Shown: one piece after another, positions 62,675 to 64,000 of the stretch
Numbering within the stretch: position 1 is the stretch's first letter
How the letters are laid out: the number at the start of each line of letters is the position of its first letter
DNA from: Promethearchaeia archaeon
Lineage (GTDB): Archaea; Asgardarchaeota; Lokiarchaeia; Sigyniarchaeales; SOKP01
Assembly (NCBI GenBank): GCA_029856145.1
Contig: JAHQWK010000024.1
Coordinates: 43,131-107,130 of the forward strand
Direction: 5' to 3'
DNA: 64,000 nucleotides
Position numbers and translations under genes: made by a program
The notes under the pieces: model-generated
The model's input: only the letters and a program-made list of their open reading frames with translations
Databases searched by the model: none
What the model was told of the DNA's origin: nothing

Positions 62675-64000
62675 ATGGAATCTAATTGGATCCTTTATAT
62701 AGCCACATATCCTCCCAGAGAGTGTGGGATTGCTACTTTTACAAAAGATTTAATAACAGCAATGGATAAAAAATTTTCTCCTTCTCTAAAATCAAAAATC
62801 CTCGTTATGAATAATAATAACGATAATTATTATGAAAATATTGAAGAGGTTTTATTTGATATTGCTGTTAATGATATTTCAGCATATAAAAAGGCAGCGA
62901 AAAGAGTAAACGAGATAAATTCTATAAAGCTAATAAATATACAACACGAATTTGGTATTTTTGGTGGAGAATATGGAAATTATTTAATAAAATTTTTAGA
63001 AATTGTGAAAAAACCAGTCGTCATATCCTTCCATACAGTCATCCCAAATCCAGAGGAAAAATTAAAGAAAATTGTTCGCAAGTTAGCAAAAAAATCCTCT
63101 TATTTAGTTGTTATGACTAACAAGGGGATCGACATTTTAAGAAAAGATTATGATATTAAAAAAGAGATATTCTTAATACCTCATGGAACGCCAACAGTGT
63201 CATTTGATGATAGTATAAAAGAAAAAACAGCAATGGGTATTGATGATAAAATTGTATTATCGTCTTTTGGCCTTATGAACTCCGGGAAAGGTTATGAATA
63301 TGTAATTGAGTCGTTAACTGAGGTTGTTAAAAAATATCCTAATATTTTATATTTAATAATTGGCGAAACCCATCCCTTAGTAAGGAAAAAAGAAGGAGAA
63401 AAGTATAGAATTTTTCTCGAGGAAAAAGTGAAGGAGTTTAACCTTGAAAAAAATGTAAAATTCTATAATAGGTATATGACGTTAGAAGAAATAGTAAAAT
63501 TTCTACTAGCAACAGATATCTATATTTCTTCAAATCTGAATCCTAATCAGATTGTTAGTGGTACTTTAGCATACGCAATAGCCTGCGGTAGAGCGATTAT
63601 CTCTACACCCTTCATTTATGCTAAAGACATTATTACACCTGAAAGAGGTCTTTTAGTAAAGTTCAGAGATACTAATTCAATTACTAATGCTCTAATAAAA
63701 ATATTATCAAATCCCCTCTTAAGAGAAGAAATGGAAAGAAATAATTATTCATTTTCCAGGTGCATGATCTGGCCAAATGTAGCAATATCATATTATAATG
63801 TTTTCAAGCGAGTTATTCCTGATTTAGAAAAATGTGAAATGTCATATCCAGAAATCAAGTTTGATCATATCAAGAATCTTACGGATGATTTTGGAATATT
63901 ACAATTTGCAAATTATGCAAAACCAGATCAATTATCTGGATATACTCTAGATGACAATGCTCGAGCCTTGTTAGCTTGTACGCTATATTATAAGTTATTT
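62675..64000 (+). CDS. GT4-type glycosyltransferase, 3' end outside window
   Basis: The reading starts at ATG 62675 (MESNWILYIATYPPRECGIA) and is open to the right edge, so 442 residues are visible and the end lies outside. It has a GT-B N-terminal start (TYPPRECGIATFTKDL), LINIQHEFGIFGGEYG, SFGLMNSGKGYEYVIES (donor-side start) and the nucleotide-sugar binding region (SNLNPNQIVSGTLAYAIACG). After it come LTDDFGILQFANYA and GYTLDDNARALLA, an (alpha/alpha)6-type second domain often fused to such transferases. With GH130 this suggests a mannan-like glycan pathway. Confidence 0.8.
   Translation, partial: MESNWILYIATYPPRECGIATFTKDLITAMDKKFSPSLKSKILVMNNNNDNYYENIEEVLFDIAVNDISAYKKAAKRVNEINSIKLINIQHEFGIFGGEYGNYLIKFLEIVKKPVVISFHTVIPNPEEKLKKIVRKLAKKSSYLVVMTNKGIDILRKDYDIKKEIFLIPHGTPTVSFDDSIKEKTAMGIDDKIVLSSFGLMNSGKGYEYVIESLTEVVKKYPNILYLIIGETHPLVRKKEGEKYRIFLEEKVKEFNLEKNVKFYNRYMTLEEIVKFLLATDIYISSNLNPNQIVSGTLAYAIACGRAIISTPFIYAKDIITPERGLLVKFRDTNSITNALIKILSNPLLREEMERNNYSFSRCMIWPNVAISYYNVFKRVIPDLEKCEMSYPEIKFDHIKNLTDDFGILQFANYAKPDQLSGYTLDDNARALLACTLYYKLF

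Overview
The window is AT-rich archaeal DNA that most resembles an Asgard (Lokiarchaeota-type) genome. Archaeal promoters (TTTAAATA-type TATA boxes), split-stop operons and archaeal housekeeping genes (EndA-like protein, PIN-ATPase, Ski2-like helicase, ComDE, polyprenyl synthase) sit beside many eukaryote-signature families: an actin-related protein, two Ras/Rab-like small GTPases, a DRG/OBG-type GTPase, longin/roadblock-like proteins, a JAMM/MPN+ protease, SDS22-like leucine-rich repeats, a SIRT6-like sirtuin and long coiled-coil proteins. The assignment comes from reading gene content; no phylogeny was run.

Layout. 0-11 kb: a truncated helical protein, a radical SAM enzyme, a zinc-finger protein, a JAMM peptidase with helical repeats, the TPP enzyme pair ComDE, a CoA-transferase, a HEAT/LRR protein, a phosphoesterase, a polyprenyl synthase and a small GTPase. 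11-20 kb: a second radical SAM enzyme and a regulatory island of three related winged-helix regulators, a DUF998-like membrane protein, a zinc-ribbon protein and an ABC-2 exporter; a repeated palindrome TTTCA-N7-TGAAA lies in three of its promoter regions. 20-30 kb: IMPDH-family enzyme, SRPBCC protein, PurH, a 910-residue winged-helix/helical protein, a HAD phosphatase, a membrane PH-like protein, an MBL hydrolase and a ModE-like regulator. 30-36.4 kb: CBS protein, an actin-related protein with a double zinc ribbon inserted in the fold, a secreted toroid protein, FolD, and a longin-like plus DRG-like GTPase pair.

36-44 kb: a large helicase, a DnaJ-type zinc protein, two microproteins missed by usual length cut-offs, an ECF S component with a flavin reductase, an acidic LIM-like protein and an NPD/FabK-like flavoenzyme. 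44-48 kb: a small GTPase with a coiled-coil tail followed by two long coiled-coil proteins, the second membrane anchored; this looks like a cytoskeletal or membrane-organising module. 48-64 kb: amino-acid permease, PHP phosphoesterase, SIRT6-like sirtuin, a sensorless MCP-like protein, a toroid protein, PIN-ATPase/EndA-like operon, PAS histidine kinase, hydrogenase maturation protease, a longin-like gene with an in-frame amber stop, a ParB-like protein, and a GH130/GT4 carbohydrate pair that runs off the right edge.

Most unusual items: the zinc-ribbon actin-related protein, which also lacks the actin catalytic Gln and His equivalents; the palindrome regulon shared by fused and split versions of one regulator family; the GTPase/coiled-coil cluster; and the EndA-like protein lacking its catalytic His. 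No rRNA, tRNA, CRISPR array or insertion sequence was recognised.
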